Shown: positions 34,909 through 44,033, numbered from the stretch's first letter. The stretch: DNA of 64,000 bases from Chryseobacterium sp. (GCA_031277615.1 JAITMC010000024.1:1-64000), one strand, 5' to 3'. Notes: generated by a model not told the origin, from the letters alone. Numbers and translations are program-made.

Positions 34909-35406
34909 ATGACAAAGATTCTTCTTCTTTCCGATTCCCATTCTTATATAGACGACAGAATCCTTGAATATGCAAGGCAGGCAGACGAAATATGGCATGG
35001 CGGAGATTTCGGAAGTATGGAGGTTATCGAACAGCTTGAAAAGATAAAACCTTTAAAAGGAGTCTACGGAAATATTGATAATAATAAGATCCAGAGTGAA
35101 TTTCCGGAAGTAAACCGTTTTTTCTGTGAGGATCTTGAAGTCCTGATGATTCACATCGGCGGATATCCGGGGAAATATTCTCCCCTGGCCAAAAAAGAAA
35201 TTTCTGAAAAGACACCCAAACTCTTCATATCCGGGCACTCTCATATTCTGAAGGCGATGTTCGACTCCAAAAACAATTTACTCCACCTGAATCCCGGAGC
35301 CTGTGGAAAACAGGGCTGGCACAAAGTAAGAACCATGATGAGATTTGTTGTGGACGGTGAAGAGGTAAAGGATCTGGAAATTATTGAACTAGGCCCTAAA
35401 GTATAA
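34909..35406 (+). CDS. YfcE/MJ0936-type metallophosphoesterase
   Basis: The protein has 165 residues from ATG 34909 (an in-frame start at 34882 overlaps the promoter). Metal-binding motifs: LLLSDSHSY, HGGDFG, GVYGNIDN, and SGHSH with LNPGACG. The family includes YfcE and MJ0936, phosphodiesterases of about this size. Natural substrate unknown. Cytoplasmic. Confidence 0.88.
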   Translation: MTKILLLSDSHSYIDDRILEYARQADEIWHGGDFGSMEVIEQLEKIKPLKGVYGNIDNNKIQSEFPEVNRFFCEDLEVLMIHIGGYPGKYSPLAKKEISEKTPKLFISGHSHILKAMFDSKNNLLHLNPGACGKQGWHKVRTMMRFVVDGEEVKDLEIIELGPKV

Positions 35407-35511
35407 ATTTTAAGATTTCCAGTTCTCACGGAGATTGTATTTTTTTCTGAAAAATAGGGTTTATCATGAATGAAAATAGCATCTTTGTGGCAGGTTAACA
35501 GGTTTAGCATT

Positions 35512-36006
35512 ATGAAAATCGGGGATAAAGTTTCTGTCGTAGATGAAGATTTGAGCGGGGTCATCACTTCCGTAAAAGGGAATATTGCTGTTTTGAAAGA
35601 TGAATACGGATTTACCCATCAATATCCGGTTGACCAGCTCGTCCCTAAAGATGCAGGTCTTTATGAACAGGTAAGAATAGAAAAAAAAGCGGAACCAAGA
35701 AAAGTGATTTCAAAAAAACACCAGAAAAACCATATGGTTCTGGATCTGCATTTCCATCATCTGGTTAAAAATCCAAGCGATTATGATAGCTTTGAAAGAC
35801 TTTTCATTCAGAAAGAAAAACTGATGGAAGTTCTGGACTTCTGCAGAAAAAATCATCTGAAAAGACTGGAAATCGTTCACGGAATCGGTGACGGAACCCT
35901 GCAGAAAATGGTATGGGATGTTCTGGAGAGCCAGACGGATATGGATTTTTACAATAAGGAAATACTTCATCACCAATCGGGTGCCGTTATGATAGAATTT
36001 CACTAA
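35512..36006 (+). CDS. Smr-domain protein
   Basis: The protein has 164 residues from ATG 35512. The first ~60 residues are a small beta domain (MKIGDKVSVVDEDLSGVI...) like the KOW/Tudor-type part of flavobacterial Smr proteins. The Smr domain has LDLHFH near residue 82 and HGIGDGTLQ near residue 126, the metal-independent nuclease signature. Smr domains cut branched DNA or RNA, recently linked to ribosome-collision cleavage in other bacteria. DUF3822 follows 18 bp later. Confidence 0.82.
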   Translation: MKIGDKVSVVDEDLSGVITSVKGNIAVLKDEYGFTHQYPVDQLVPKDAGLYEQVRIEKKAEPRKVISKKHQKNHMVLDLHFHHLVKNPSDYDSFERLFIQKEKLMEVLDFCRKNHLKRLEIVHGIGDGTLQKMVWDVLESQTDMDFYNKEILHHQSGAVMIEFH

Positions 36007-36024
36007 ATTTGCATCAATTGAAAT

Positions 36025-36744
36025 ATGAACGTACTTAATTTACTTTTTACCAAAGACGGATTAATCTGCCAGATCGCAAAGAATAAAAGCGTTGTGGAGG
36101 AAAAGTCTTATTTCGTTACGGAAGAAACACCGGAAAACCTGATTGAAGATAAACTTGGTGAAATGCTGATCAGACAAAGATTTGATGAAATCCAGGTTGT
36201 CTCGGCACTGAATCACTTTACACTGATGCCTGAAGGCTATTCTGAGCACGAAGCAGGCTTTGATCTTATTGCTTTCAACGCTCCCGCCGATCAAGAAAAA
36301 GAAGAGCTGATGCTTTCTGTGAATAAAAAATTCGGAGTGCAGTTTTATTATACCTTTCAGAAAAACTTTTATAAAAAAATAAAGGAAATTGCCGTTCCGG
36401 TTCATTTTAATTTCTCGGGAGAAAAGTTTTTAAACTCCATCAATATTAAAACAGGAAAAGAGATTCACATTAATCTTTATCACAACCAGTGTGAATTTTT
36501 TGCCATCGACAATAAAAAGATTATTCTGTATAATAACCTGGATGTGAATTCAGAAGTGGATTTTCTTTATTTTATTATGTTCACGTTAAGCAAAATAGGT
36601 TTTGGGATTAATGAAACCCATTTCTACGCTTACGGTGAAACCACAGAAAATGAAACGTTTATTTCTGAGCTGCAGAAATTCGTCAGACATCTGAAAATCG
36701 TTTTTGACAATGTTCCCAATAAAAATTTTATTTTAAATAATTAG
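36025..36744 (+). CDS. DUF3822 family protein
   Basis: The protein has 239 residues and no export signal. It has the family features NHFTLMPEGYSEHEAGFDLIAFN and a late FYAYGETTEN motif, and an actin/ASKHA-like alternation of strands (NLLFTKDGLICQIAKN). DUF3822 is common in Bacteroidota beside rsmD and coaD; here rsmD is 1.4 kb downstream. Function unknown. Confidence 0.8.
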   Translation: MNVLNLLFTKDGLICQIAKNKSVVEEKSYFVTEETPENLIEDKLGEMLIRQRFDEIQVVSALNHFTLMPEGYSEHEAGFDLIAFNAPADQEKEELMLSVNKKFGVQFYYTFQKNFYKKIKEIAVPVHFNFSGEKFLNSINIKTGKEIHINLYHNQCEFFAIDNKKIILYNNLDVNSEVDFLYFIMFTLSKIGFGINETHFYAYGETTENETFISELQKFVRHLKIVFDNVPNKNFILNN

Positions 36745-36755
36745 GATGAATATGT

Positions 36756-36787
36756 AAAAAAGGACCACCTGAATGTGATCCTTTTTT
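36756..36787. terminator. Bidirectional terminator
   Basis: AAAAAAGGACCAC pairs with GTGATCCTTTTTT (one mismatch), loop 6 nt, between convergent DUF3822 and barrel-protein genes. Confidence 0.75.
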
Positions 36788-36790
36788 GTT

Positions 36791-38014
36791 TTAAAATAAT
36801 CTGTAACCGAAAATAATTGAAAAATTCTTGTATACCGCTTCATCAGCAATAGAATCTCCATGAAAATTTCTTTTCGAATGCAAATTGAATTCAATACTGT
36901 ATTTATTTTTATAATAATAGCCTGCACCCAAACCTACATTTCCCGTTGAGTTGATCTCTACTTTTCTTGGTTTTGCATCAACTTGTCCATATAATACTTC
37001 AGAACTATTCAAAACCGCATCAAAAATGAAAGAAGCATTGAAGAAAAGCTTTGAATTCTCACTTAAATAGGTATAGTATCTTATTCCAACAGGCAGCTCA
37101 ACTGATGAATATTTCACCGATTTTTTATAGGAAACAGATTCAATCGTCATTTCCTTTTCAGAATTAAAATATTGATACGTTGGCTCTGCAATAAACGCCC
37201 ATTTATTATTATTAAAAGGCAATACAAATTCAGCTTCAACACCAATCCTAAAATTGGTTTTACTTCCAAAGTCTGTGTTAAAAAGGGAAGCTTGAGAATT
37301 ATTAATTTCAAGAGAAGAAAAATTAATTCCCGGTCGTACAGTTAAATGAAAAAAATTACTGTTATTTTTTTTCTCAAAAACTTTATATTCTGAGCTTCCG
37401 CAAGTATTGATATTCATAAAAATATCTTTCAGGTCTTTTTCACTGTATCTAACCTTGGAAACATCTGATGATTTTACCGTATTACAACTACTTGTATTAA
37501 TAAGATTGTTTAATTGTTCAATAAACGTATTATTCTGAGCTACCTGAGTCTCAGAAATTGCATATTTTTTATATATAAGAGGTTGGATATCATTATCAGT
37601 CTGATAATAAAACCGCTTAACATTAGTTCCTACATACTCATATAAAGCATATTTCCCATCTACAATAGACTTTAGAAAAACAGTTTCTTTAACAAAAACC
37701 GGTTCTTTACCGTCACTTAATGAATTAATATTATCACTGGAGGTATCTATATTTACTTCAGCTCTTACATATTTTATTCTGTTATCAATTTCAAATTCTT
37801 TAACATTTTTAATTTCAAGAAGCTTTGGTGATGCTTTATCATCTGTTTTGAATTCAAATTCTGAAGGATTTTTATACCAGTCAAGATTTTTAATTGAACC
37901 TTCAATTTTATTACCATTGTTATCAATATAGAATCCTTTTTCAAATGTATTCTGTGCAGCCATTTTACTGCTTATAAGCCCTAAAACAGCCAACCCCCAT
38001 AGTTTTGTTTTCAT
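36791..38014 (-). CDS. Outer-membrane beta-barrel protein
   Basis: The protein has 407 residues with a signal peptide (cleavage after KMAAQ). Residues about 20-220 form an N-terminal periplasmic-type domain (FYIDNNGNKIEGSIKNLDWYKNP), then a barrel of about 180 residues with alternating strands, ending FGYRLF with C-terminal Phe. More AT-rich than its neighbours. Related proteins are frequent in Flavobacteriia but have no known role. Confidence 0.7.
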   Translation of the reverse strand: MKTKLWGLAVLGLISSKMAAQNTFEKGFYIDNNGNKIEGSIKNLDWYKNPSEFEFKTDDKASPKLLEIKNVKEFEIDNRIKYVRAEVNIDTSSDNINSLSDGKEPVFVKETVFLKSIVDGKYALYEYVGTNVKRFYYQTDNDIQPLIYKKYAISETQVAQNNTFIEQLNNLINTSSCNTVKSSDVSKVRYSEKDLKDIFMNINTCGSSEYKVFEKKNNSNFFHLTVRPGINFSSLEINNSQASLFNTDFGSKTNFRIGVEAEFVLPFNNNKWAFIAEPTYQYFNSEKEMTIESVSYKKSVKYSSVELPVGIRYYTYLSENSKLFFNASFIFDAVLNSSEVLYGQVDAKPRKVEINSTGNVGLGAGYYYKNKYSIEFNLHSKRNFHGDSIADEAVYKNFSIIFGYRLF

Positions 38015-38143
38015 GATTATTCAATTTTTTTTTAACAGTCGCGAAAATAAGGCTTTCTCATAATAGAAAAAAGATAATTGCCTTAATATCTTTATTTATT
38101 AATTAACATTTAGTAATTTCGCCGATATTAATTAAAATACACA

Positions 38144-38716
38144 ATGTTCAGAATCATATCCGGCAAATGGAAAGCCAAGAAAATAGCCGCTCCGAAAAAT
38201 TTTGATGTAAGGCCCACGACTGATTTTGCCAAGGAAGCTTTATTCAGCATTCTGGAAAACACGTATGATATGCAGTCGATTTCCGTGCTTGATCTTTTCG
38301 CCGGGATCGGTTCCATTTCGCTTGAATTTGCCTCCAGAGGTTGCCAGGACGTTACTTCCGTAGAAATGAACCCTAAGCATACAGGTTTTATCAATGCTAC
38401 AGCTTCAGAGCTGGATATGTCGTTACAGATCAATGTTCAGAGGGGAGATGTATTCGACTGGCTGAAAAAATTCAGAAATAAAAAGAGTTTTGAGATCGTT
38501 TTTTCCGATGCTCCTTTTGAAATGGAAGAAAAAAAATATTATGAGCTGATCTCTTTGGTTCTCAATAATAAATTCCTGAAAGAAAACGGCGTCCTGATTG
38601 TAGAACATCAAAGCCGCATGAAGCTTGATCACTCCAATTTAAGAGAAACCCGAAAATACGGAAATGTAAGTTTCAGTTTTTTTGAACCGAATAAAGAAGA
38701 TCATCAGGAAATTTAA
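38144..38716 (+). CDS. rsmD: 16S rRNA (guanine966-N2)-methyltransferase RsmD
   Basis: The protein has 190 residues. Start RIISGKWKAKKIAAP and RPTTDFAKEALFSIL are family signatures; LDLFAGIGSISLEFASRG is the SAM site. The catalytic motif IV reads SDAPFEM rather than the usual DPPF/Y. It methylates G966 in 16S rRNA. Its stop overlaps by 4 bp the stop of the convergent hxlR-type gene. Confidence 0.88.
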   Translation: MFRIISGKWKAKKIAAPKNFDVRPTTDFAKEALFSILENTYDMQSISVLDLFAGIGSISLEFASRGCQDVTSVEMNPKHTGFINATASELDMSLQINVQRGDVFDWLKKFRNKKSFEIVFSDAPFEMEEKKYYELISLVLNNKFLKENGVLIVEHQSRMKLDHSNLRETRKYGNVSFSFFEPNKEDHQEI

Positions 38717-39060
38717 TTCCTGATGATTTTTTTTGTAAGCTCAGGCGCTCCTTTCCCCCAGCTGGTAATGGCGTCCAGTACCGGAAGTAGTGTTTTTCCA
38801 AAATCCGTCAGGCTGTATTCCACCATTAAAGGCGGCTTTTCCGTATAAACTTTTCGCTCAATAATATCATCTTCCTCCAGCTGTTTGAGCTGAAGGCTTA
38901 ACGTTCTTTCTGTAATGGTAGGAATTTCCTTTCGCAGCTCATTGTATCTTTTAACTCCGTCTATCAGGTGATATAAGATAACTGCCTTCCATTTTCCCCC
39001 GATAAATCTCATGGTAACACTGGTACAGCATGGATATTTTTTATGGTCAACCGTATACAT
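38713..39060 (-). CDS. HxlR-family transcription regulator
   Basis: The protein has 115 residues, winged-helix HxlR type: CCTSVTMRFIGGKWKAVIL, ELRKEIPTITERTLSLQLKQL and a VEYSLTDFGKTLLPVLDAI wing. Cys11/Cys12 before the first helix may be redox sensors, as in HypR/YodB. It is divergent from the nitroreductase gene, which it very likely controls, with matching operator half-sites beside each start codon. Confidence 0.9.
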   Translation of the reverse strand: MYTVDHKKYPCCTSVTMRFIGGKWKAVILYHLIDGVKRYNELRKEIPTITERTLSLQLKQLEEDDIIERKVYTEKPPLMVEYSLTDFGKTLLPVLDAITSWGKGAPELTKKIIRN

Positions 39061-39142
39061 TTTTATACTATCATTTTTTACCGTTATTGCAAAGATAATA
39101 AACTTAAATTACTTTTGTAACTATAAATTTGATAGTATAAAA
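39061..39142. promoter_or_regulatory. Divergent promoter region with paired HxlR-type operators
   Basis: TTTTATACTATC (39061-39072) touches the hxlR start codon and its exact reverse complement GATAGTATAAAA (39131-39142) ends 2 bp before the nitroreductase ATG. The second site also contains ACTAT-N7-ATAGT (39120-39136), which overlaps a TAAATTTG -7 box (39124-39131). Confidence 0.65.
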
Positions 39143-39144
39143 TT

Positions 39145-39744
39145 ATGAACTTTTTAGACAAAATGAAAACGAGGTATACGGTAAAAAAGTACAATCCTCA
39201 GGCAGGCATCAGTGAAGAACAGATCGGAGAACTGAAAGAAATACTGAACTTAAGTCCATCCTCCATCAACAGCCAGCCATGGAATTTTATTTTCGTTACT
39301 CATTCCGGATTAAAAAAACAGTTGGCAGAAGTTTCTTATATTAATAAAGAAAAAGTACTGGACTGCAGCCATCTGATCATCTTCCAGGTACTCAGAACAA
39401 CCGAAGATTTTGAAAAACAGATCGAAGAAAACCTGCCGGAAGGCGCTGTTAACTACTACAGAAACCGGGTGAAGCCTAAGGGAGAAGCCGCCGTAAAATC
39501 ATGGCTGGCACATCAGGTGTATCTATCACTGGGTGTATTGCTTTCCGCCTGTGCAGATATGGGAATCGATTCTACTCCAATGGAAGGTATAGAACCGGAG
39601 CAGTATGATGCCCTTCTGAACAATGAAAAATATGAAACTCTGTTTGCTGTTGCCATCGGCGTAAAAGAAGAAACCGACGCCAATCAGCCTAAGTTTAACC
39701 CGAAAACAAGACTGAAGGCTGAAAAAGTGATCGTGGAAGCTTAA
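39145..39744 (+). CDS. Nitroreductase-family FMN oxidoreductase
   Basis: The protein has 199 residues. RYTVKKYN and LSPSSINSQPWNF carry FMN contacts; LSACADMGIDSTPMEGIEPEQYDALL and an AVAIGVK motif near the C-terminus are as in NfsB/DrgA-like enzymes. It reduces quinones, nitro compounds or related electrophiles with NAD(P)H. The promoter carries putative HxlR operators, so induction by quinone or oxidative stress is likely. Confidence 0.9.
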   Translation: MNFLDKMKTRYTVKKYNPQAGISEEQIGELKEILNLSPSSINSQPWNFIFVTHSGLKKQLAEVSYINKEKVLDCSHLIIFQVLRTTEDFEKQIEENLPEGAVNYYRNRVKPKGEAAVKSWLAHQVYLSLGVLLSACADMGIDSTPMEGIEPEQYDALLNNEKYETLFAVAIGVKEETDANQPKFNPKTRLKAEKVIVEA

Positions 39745-39787
39745 TTTTTTAAACACAAAGCCTCCCATCCTGCTTTTAAAAACAAAG

Positions 39788-39822
39788 AAAAAAGTCTGCT
39801 TTATGATGAGGCAGACTTTTTA
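39788..39822. terminator. Bidirectional terminator
   Basis: AAAAAGTCTGC / GCAGACTTTTT perfect 11-bp stem, loop about 11 nt, between the convergent nitroreductase and murI genes. Confidence 0.85.
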
Positions 39823-39823
39823 T

Positions 39824-40654
39824 TTATAATACTTTAAGTTCTAAATCGATGCTTTTTCCGAAGAATTTCTTGGAGATCTTTTCAAAGTTTTTAGTAAGAT
39901 CAGAAAGGTAAAAATGATAGCTCGGTTTGGAGTTGTTCTCATTCAGAAGATGATATTTATCCAGGATAATCTTCAGGTGATTGGCTACAATATTCGGAGA
40001 ATCAATCACGCGGACGCGGTTTCCGTAATATTGTTTGATCTCATCAATCAGCAGCGGGTAATGGGTACATCCGAGAATCAGGGTCTCTATATTCTTCAGT
40101 TTACTGTTGCTTAAATAATTGTAGATGATCGCATGGGTAATCGGATGGTTTTTAAAACCTTCTTCAATGGCAGGAACCAATAGCGGCGTGGCAAGCTCAT
40201 CTACTTTAATCCATTTATTATGCTTGCGGATGCTTTTCTTATATAAACCGGAATTCACCGTAGCTTTTGTAGCAATCACCCCGACATTGTTGTGGATTTC
40301 ATAAGATACTTTTTCCGCCACGGGATTGATGACGTCAATTACCGGAACTCTGCCCGCCACAGACTGAAGAACCTCATTCAAAGCGTTGGCCGTTGCCGTA
40401 TTACAGGCAATAACGATAGCTTTACAGTTCTGTTCCAGCAGAAAATTGGTAATCTTGGTAGAATATTCTATAATCGCTTCCTTTGATTTCTCCCCATACG
40501 GAAGGTGTTTGGTATCACCAAAATAGATCAGGTCTTCATTGGGAAGAAGTCTTTTGATCTCTTTAGCTACGGTAAGGCCGCCTACTCCACTGTCGAAAAT
40601 ACCGATCGGCTGGCTGGGCGAAAGATGCGAATAATCTTGTTTTTTAGTTTTCAA
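39824..40654 (-). CDS. murI: Glutamate racemase
   Basis: The protein has 276 residues. GIFDSGVGGLTV, YFGDTKHLPYG, ACNTATANAL (first catalytic Cys) and LGCTHYPLL (second Cys) are all present. The enzyme makes D-glutamate for peptidoglycan. The start is TTG 40654 (reading MKTKKQDY); another TTG at 40675 lies inside a TATTTTTG -7 box (40680-40673), so the transcript would begin after it. Confidence 0.93.
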   Translation of the reverse strand: MKTKKQDYSHLSPSQPIGIFDSGVGGLTVAKEIKRLLPNEDLIYFGDTKHLPYGEKSKEAIIEYSTKITNFLLEQNCKAIVIACNTATANALNEVLQSVAGRVPVIDVINPVAEKVSYEIHNNVGVIATKATVNSGLYKKSIRKHNKWIKVDELATPLLVPAIEEGFKNHPITHAIIYNYLSNSKLKNIETLILGCTHYPLLIDEIKQYYGNRVRVIDSPNIVANHLKIILDKYHLLNENNSKPSYHFYLSDLTKNFEKISKKFFGKSIDLELKVL

Positions 40655-40715
40655 GTGAACTGAAATTTTATACAAAAATAATGAATTTTATGGCACCGTT
40701 ACCCATATACAGCTA

Positions 40716-41840
40716 TTATACCATAAACAAATCGGAAGCAATGCCGTCGGCCATGAACCAGTGCTTTTCAGGAATTTTCAGATGGTTGTTTTCGGTGATT
40801 AAAATACCTTCCGCCAGCTTAGGTTTTGTCTCATTCTGAAAATGGTTAAGAATCCGGTCTGAAAACTTGCTGTTCAGGCTTTCCAGATCCACCCCCCAGA
40901 TCGTTCTCAAACCAATCATAATCATTTCATTGAACTGATCTTCCTGTGAAAGAATCTCCTCTTCTTTAGCCAACTCTTTCAAGCTGAGCTTTTTGATATA
41001 CTGCTGATTATTGGCAACATTCCAGCTTCTGACATCATATCCGTTATAGGAATGAGCCGAAGGACCAATTCCCAGATATTCCTTATATTTCCAGTACGCC
41101 GAATTATGTCTTGAATAAAAACCGGGTCTGGCAAAATTGGAAACTTCATAATGTTCAAAACCGTGATCTTTCAGGAAATCCGACAGATAATAAAATTCTC
41201 TGTTCTGCTCCTCCTCTTTAGGACTTTTAATTTTTCCTTTTGAAATCCAGTTCTCTAAAGCCGTTTTCGGTTCAACAGTTAAAGCATAAGAGGAAATATG
41301 AGGGACCTGCAGTTCTATTGTTTTGTTCAGATTTTCTTTCCAGATTTCCAGATTGGAAGTCGGCGAACCATAGATCAGGTCGATACTTAAATTTTCAAAC
41401 CCAAAATCCTGAGCTCTTTTGATGGAACCTTCTGCTTCTGAAGCGTTATGAGCGCGGTTCATTAATTTCAGGTCTTCATCAAAAAAACTCTGGGTTCCGA
41501 TAGAAAGCCGGTTAACCGGCAGATGAGAAAGCTTTTTCAGAAAATTCTTATCAAGATCATCAGGGTTGGCCTCCAGGGTAATTTCAATATCTTTTTCAAA
41601 GCTGAAATGTTTCAGCACTTCATCAATCAGTGAACCGATTTCATCCGCAGAAAGAATGGAGGGAGTTCCGCCTCCGAAATATAATGACTGCAGGTTTTTA
41701 TTCTGAAGCTCATCCTTTCTGAGCGTGATCTCCGCTTTCATGGCACGGAGCATTTCATCCTTGAAATTCAGGGAAGTGGAAAAATGAAAATTACAGTAGC
41801 TGCATTTCTGTCTGCAAAAAGGAACGTGAATATATATCAT
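40716..41840 (-). CDS. hemW: HemW-like radical SAM heme chaperone
   Basis: The protein has 374 residues from ATG 41840. CRQKCSYCNF gives the C-x3-C-x2-C iron-sulfur motif directly at the N-terminus (YIHVPFC), followed by YFGGGTPS and a HemN C-terminal domain (FNEMIMIGLRTIWGVDL). HemW is a heme-trafficking protein rather than a coproporphyrinogen oxidase. The ATG abuts the T-run of the upstream porP/sprF terminator. Confidence 0.9.
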   Translation of the reverse strand: MIYIHVPFCRQKCSYCNFHFSTSLNFKDEMLRAMKAEITLRKDELQNKNLQSLYFGGGTPSILSADEIGSLIDEVLKHFSFEKDIEITLEANPDDLDKNFLKKLSHLPVNRLSIGTQSFFDEDLKLMNRAHNASEAEGSIKRAQDFGFENLSIDLIYGSPTSNLEIWKENLNKTIELQVPHISSYALTVEPKTALENWISKGKIKSPKEEEQNREFYYLSDFLKDHGFEHYEVSNFARPGFYSRHNSAYWKYKEYLGIGPSAHSYNGYDVRSWNVANNQQYIKKLSLKELAKEEEILSQEDQFNEMIMIGLRTIWGVDLESLNSKFSDRILNHFQNETKPKLAEGILITENNHLKIPEKHWFMADGIASDLFMV

Positions 41841-41867
41841 AAAAAAAGCTCTGAAAATTTCAGAGCT
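41841..41867 (-). terminator. Terminator of the PorP/SprF gene
   Basis: Perfect AGCTCTGAA-AAT-TTCAGAGCT hairpin (41847-41867), on the minus strand followed by seven T that run straight into the hemW ATG. Confidence 0.8.
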
Positions 41868-41891
41868 CAAATTTATTTAAATTAAATCAGA

Positions 41892-42842
41892 TTAATATCT
41901 AAATCCTCTATGATTAATAAAGTTATCGAAGTTGTATCCAAGACCGATCATGAAGCTGTTTCCTCCATACTTCTGGATATCAGACATTCCGATGTTGTAA
42001 CTTGCTCCCACCATAAATTTATTGAATCTAACTTTTACTACCGGAGCCACCTGCAGCTGCTGACTGTCGAATCTGTTCTGTACAGTTCTGTAGCTTACCC
42101 CGAAAGAGAATGCGTTGATATCATTAAAGAATGTCGCCATAAGGTTGTAATCGATCATTCTTGTTGAGTTCGTATTCAGGTTGATTAAGGCAGACGGAGT
42201 AACATACATATTATCCGAGAAATGCCAGTCGTAGCCTAAGTTAAGGAAGAATTTAATCGGAGAAGGCTCAATTCCGTTAACGATTGCTTTGTCATTGCTT
42301 AAAGCAATATCGTTCACCGATACGGCTGCAAAAATATTTCTATACGTTGCCGCTGCTCCGAAGTTGGCATAGGCCATAAAGATATTCCCCTCTTTTCCGA
42401 TCAATAACGGATCGTAACCGTCTTCAACATTTACAGAGGTGTAGTCAAAATTCATGTTATAGAGAGTAACACTGGTACCGAAAGAGAACTGATCCTTTCT
42501 TTCCCCTTCACTACTTAATGGAATAAAATAAGAAGCTCCAGCTGTAATACCTCCGGCAGATGTTGGTCCGTTACTGTCTCTGAAAACAGTAAGTCCTGCT
42601 CCCACTCTATCGAAAATGTTTCCATTAATCCCCACTGACTGTACGTTCGGAGATTCGCTGAACTTGTCAAATTGTTTGTGATAGTTGGCATTAAGCTGCA
42701 CGTAATCGGTCTTTCCGTACTGAGCTGGGTTGAACAGGAAATCACCATCCAAAAGATATTGCTGATAGTATGGTAGTGATTCTTGTGCTTTGTATGCATT
42801 CGACAAAAGAGCTAAACATACGATAGCATATAGTTTTCTCAT
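41892..42842 (-). CDS. PorP/SprF family type IX secretion membrane protein
   Basis: The protein has 316 residues from ATG 42842 (MRKLYAIVCLALL signal, cleavage near YKAQE). Diagnostic: LPYYQQYLLDGDFLFNPA at the mature start, AQYGKTDYVQLNANYHKQFD, and a barrel ending in FINHRGFRY. PorP/SprF proteins are outer-membrane parts linked to T9SS and gliding. No gld or other por genes lie beside it, so it is a stand-alone paralog. Likely partner: a large adhesin elsewhere. Confidence 0.88.
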   Translation of the reverse strand: MRKLYAIVCLALLSNAYKAQESLPYYQQYLLDGDFLFNPAQYGKTDYVQLNANYHKQFDKFSESPNVQSVGINGNIFDRVGAGLTVFRDSNGPTSAGGITAGASYFIPLSSEGERKDQFSFGTSVTLYNMNFDYTSVNVEDGYDPLLIGKEGNIFMAYANFGAAATYRNIFAAVSVNDIALSNDKAIVNGIEPSPIKFFLNLGYDWHFSDNMYVTPSALINLNTNSTRMIDYNLMATFFNDINAFSFGVSYRTVQNRFDSQQLQVAPVVKVRFNKFMVGASYNIGMSDIQKYGGNSFMIGLGYNFDNFINHRGFRY

Positions 42843-42893
42843 AACAAATCTTGATTTCAATTCAACAAATATAAAAAAATTCTCAATATATTT

Positions 42894-43976
42894 TTAGTTT
42901 TCCAAATAATTTCTCCATTTTTTTACAGCATCCTCCATATCTTTTGGCATTGGGCTCTCAAAATATAATTCCTTCTTCGTTGTAGGATGGATAAATCCTA
43001 ATGTATGGGCATGTAAGGCATGTCTCGGCAGAATATCAAAAACATTCTTTATAAACTGCTTGTATTTAGGCAGATTCACTCCTCTTAAAGGCGTATGGCC
43101 TTCGTACCGCTCATCATTGAACAAAGTATGTCCGATGTGTCTGAAATGCGCCCTGATCTGGTGGGTTCTTCCCGTTTCCAGCTTACATTCCACCCAGGTC
43201 ATATATTTGAAGCGTTCCAATACCTTATAGTGGGTCACTGCATGTTTCCCCTGGCTGCCGTCTTCATATACAGACATCTGCATTCTGTTTTTAGGATGTC
43301 TTCCGATGTGGCCTTTTATGGTTCCTTCGTCTTCCTGAAGATTGCCCCATACAAAAGCCCAATACAGCCTTTTCGTTGTTCTGTTGAAAAACTGTTTGGC
43401 CAGAAAGCTTAAAGCATATTCATTTTTAGCAATCACCAGCAGTCCGGACGTATCTTTATCGATACGGTGAACAAGTCCTACCCTGTCCAGATCCGATTTC
43501 TGACCATTTTTTTCAAAATGAAAAGCAAGGGCATTCACCAGCGTTCCGTCCCAGTTTCCGAAACCGGGATGTACCACCATCCCTGCTTCTTTATCTACAA
43601 CGACAAGATCGTCATCTTCGTATATAATGTTTACAGGAATATCCTGTGGAATGATCACATTCTCTCTTGGCGGGCGGGCCAGAAGTACAGAAATCTGGTC
43701 TCCCGGTTTTACGCGGTAATTTTGTTTAACCGGAGTTCCGTTTACCATAACATTACCGGCACGACAGGTCTGTGAAATCTTGTTCCTTGAAGAGTTCTGC
43801 CTGAATATCAAAAGGAATTTATCTATTCTGAGGGGTTCCTGCTTAGGATCTGCCGTAATATTCAGATGCTCATACAGGCCTTTGTTTTCCTCATCAATAT
43901 CAATATTTTCAATACTGTCTATATTTCCGGAATCCAGCAATTCTTCGTCAAAAAAATCTTCGTTATCTTCTGCCAT
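42894..43976 (-). CDS. rluD: RluD-family 23S rRNA pseudouridine synthase
   Basis: The protein has 360 residues. An acidic N-terminal extension (residues 1-30) precedes an S4 domain (LRIDKFLLIFRQNSSRNKI), then the catalytic core: VHRIDKDTSGLLV with the catalytic Asp, RTHQIRAHF and HALHAHTLGF. It modifies uridines in 23S rRNA (positions 1911/1915/1917 in E. coli). It follows the PASTA gene, 70 bp later on the same strand. Confidence 0.9.
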   Translation of the reverse strand: MAEDNEDFFDEELLDSGNIDSIENIDIDEENKGLYEHLNITADPKQEPLRIDKFLLIFRQNSSRNKISQTCRAGNVMVNGTPVKQNYRVKPGDQISVLLARPPRENVIIPQDIPVNIIYEDDDLVVVDKEAGMVVHPGFGNWDGTLVNALAFHFEKNGQKSDLDRVGLVHRIDKDTSGLLVIAKNEYALSFLAKQFFNRTTKRLYWAFVWGNLQEDEGTIKGHIGRHPKNRMQMSVYEDGSQGKHAVTHYKVLERFKYMTWVECKLETGRTHQIRAHFRHIGHTLFNDERYEGHTPLRGVNLPKYKQFIKNVFDILPRHALHAHTLGFIHPTTKKELYFESPMPKDMEDAVKKWRNYLEN

Positions 43977-43991
43977 TGTTCTGTTTTTTAC

Positions 43992-44033
43992 ACAAAAGGC
44001 CTCAACATCTTACAGTTGAAGCCTTATTTTTTA
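43992..44033. terminator. Hairpin between the PASTA and rluD genes
   Basis: AAGGCCTCAAC pairs with GTTGAAGCCTT (one mismatch) over an 8-nt loop, with TTTT on the minus side. Confidence 0.5.

Noticed and set aside
38713-38716. Stop-stop overlap of rsmD and the HxlR gene as a sign of a frameshift
   Set aside because: Both genes have full family length; the 4-bp convergent overlap is an ordinary tight end-to-end arrangement.
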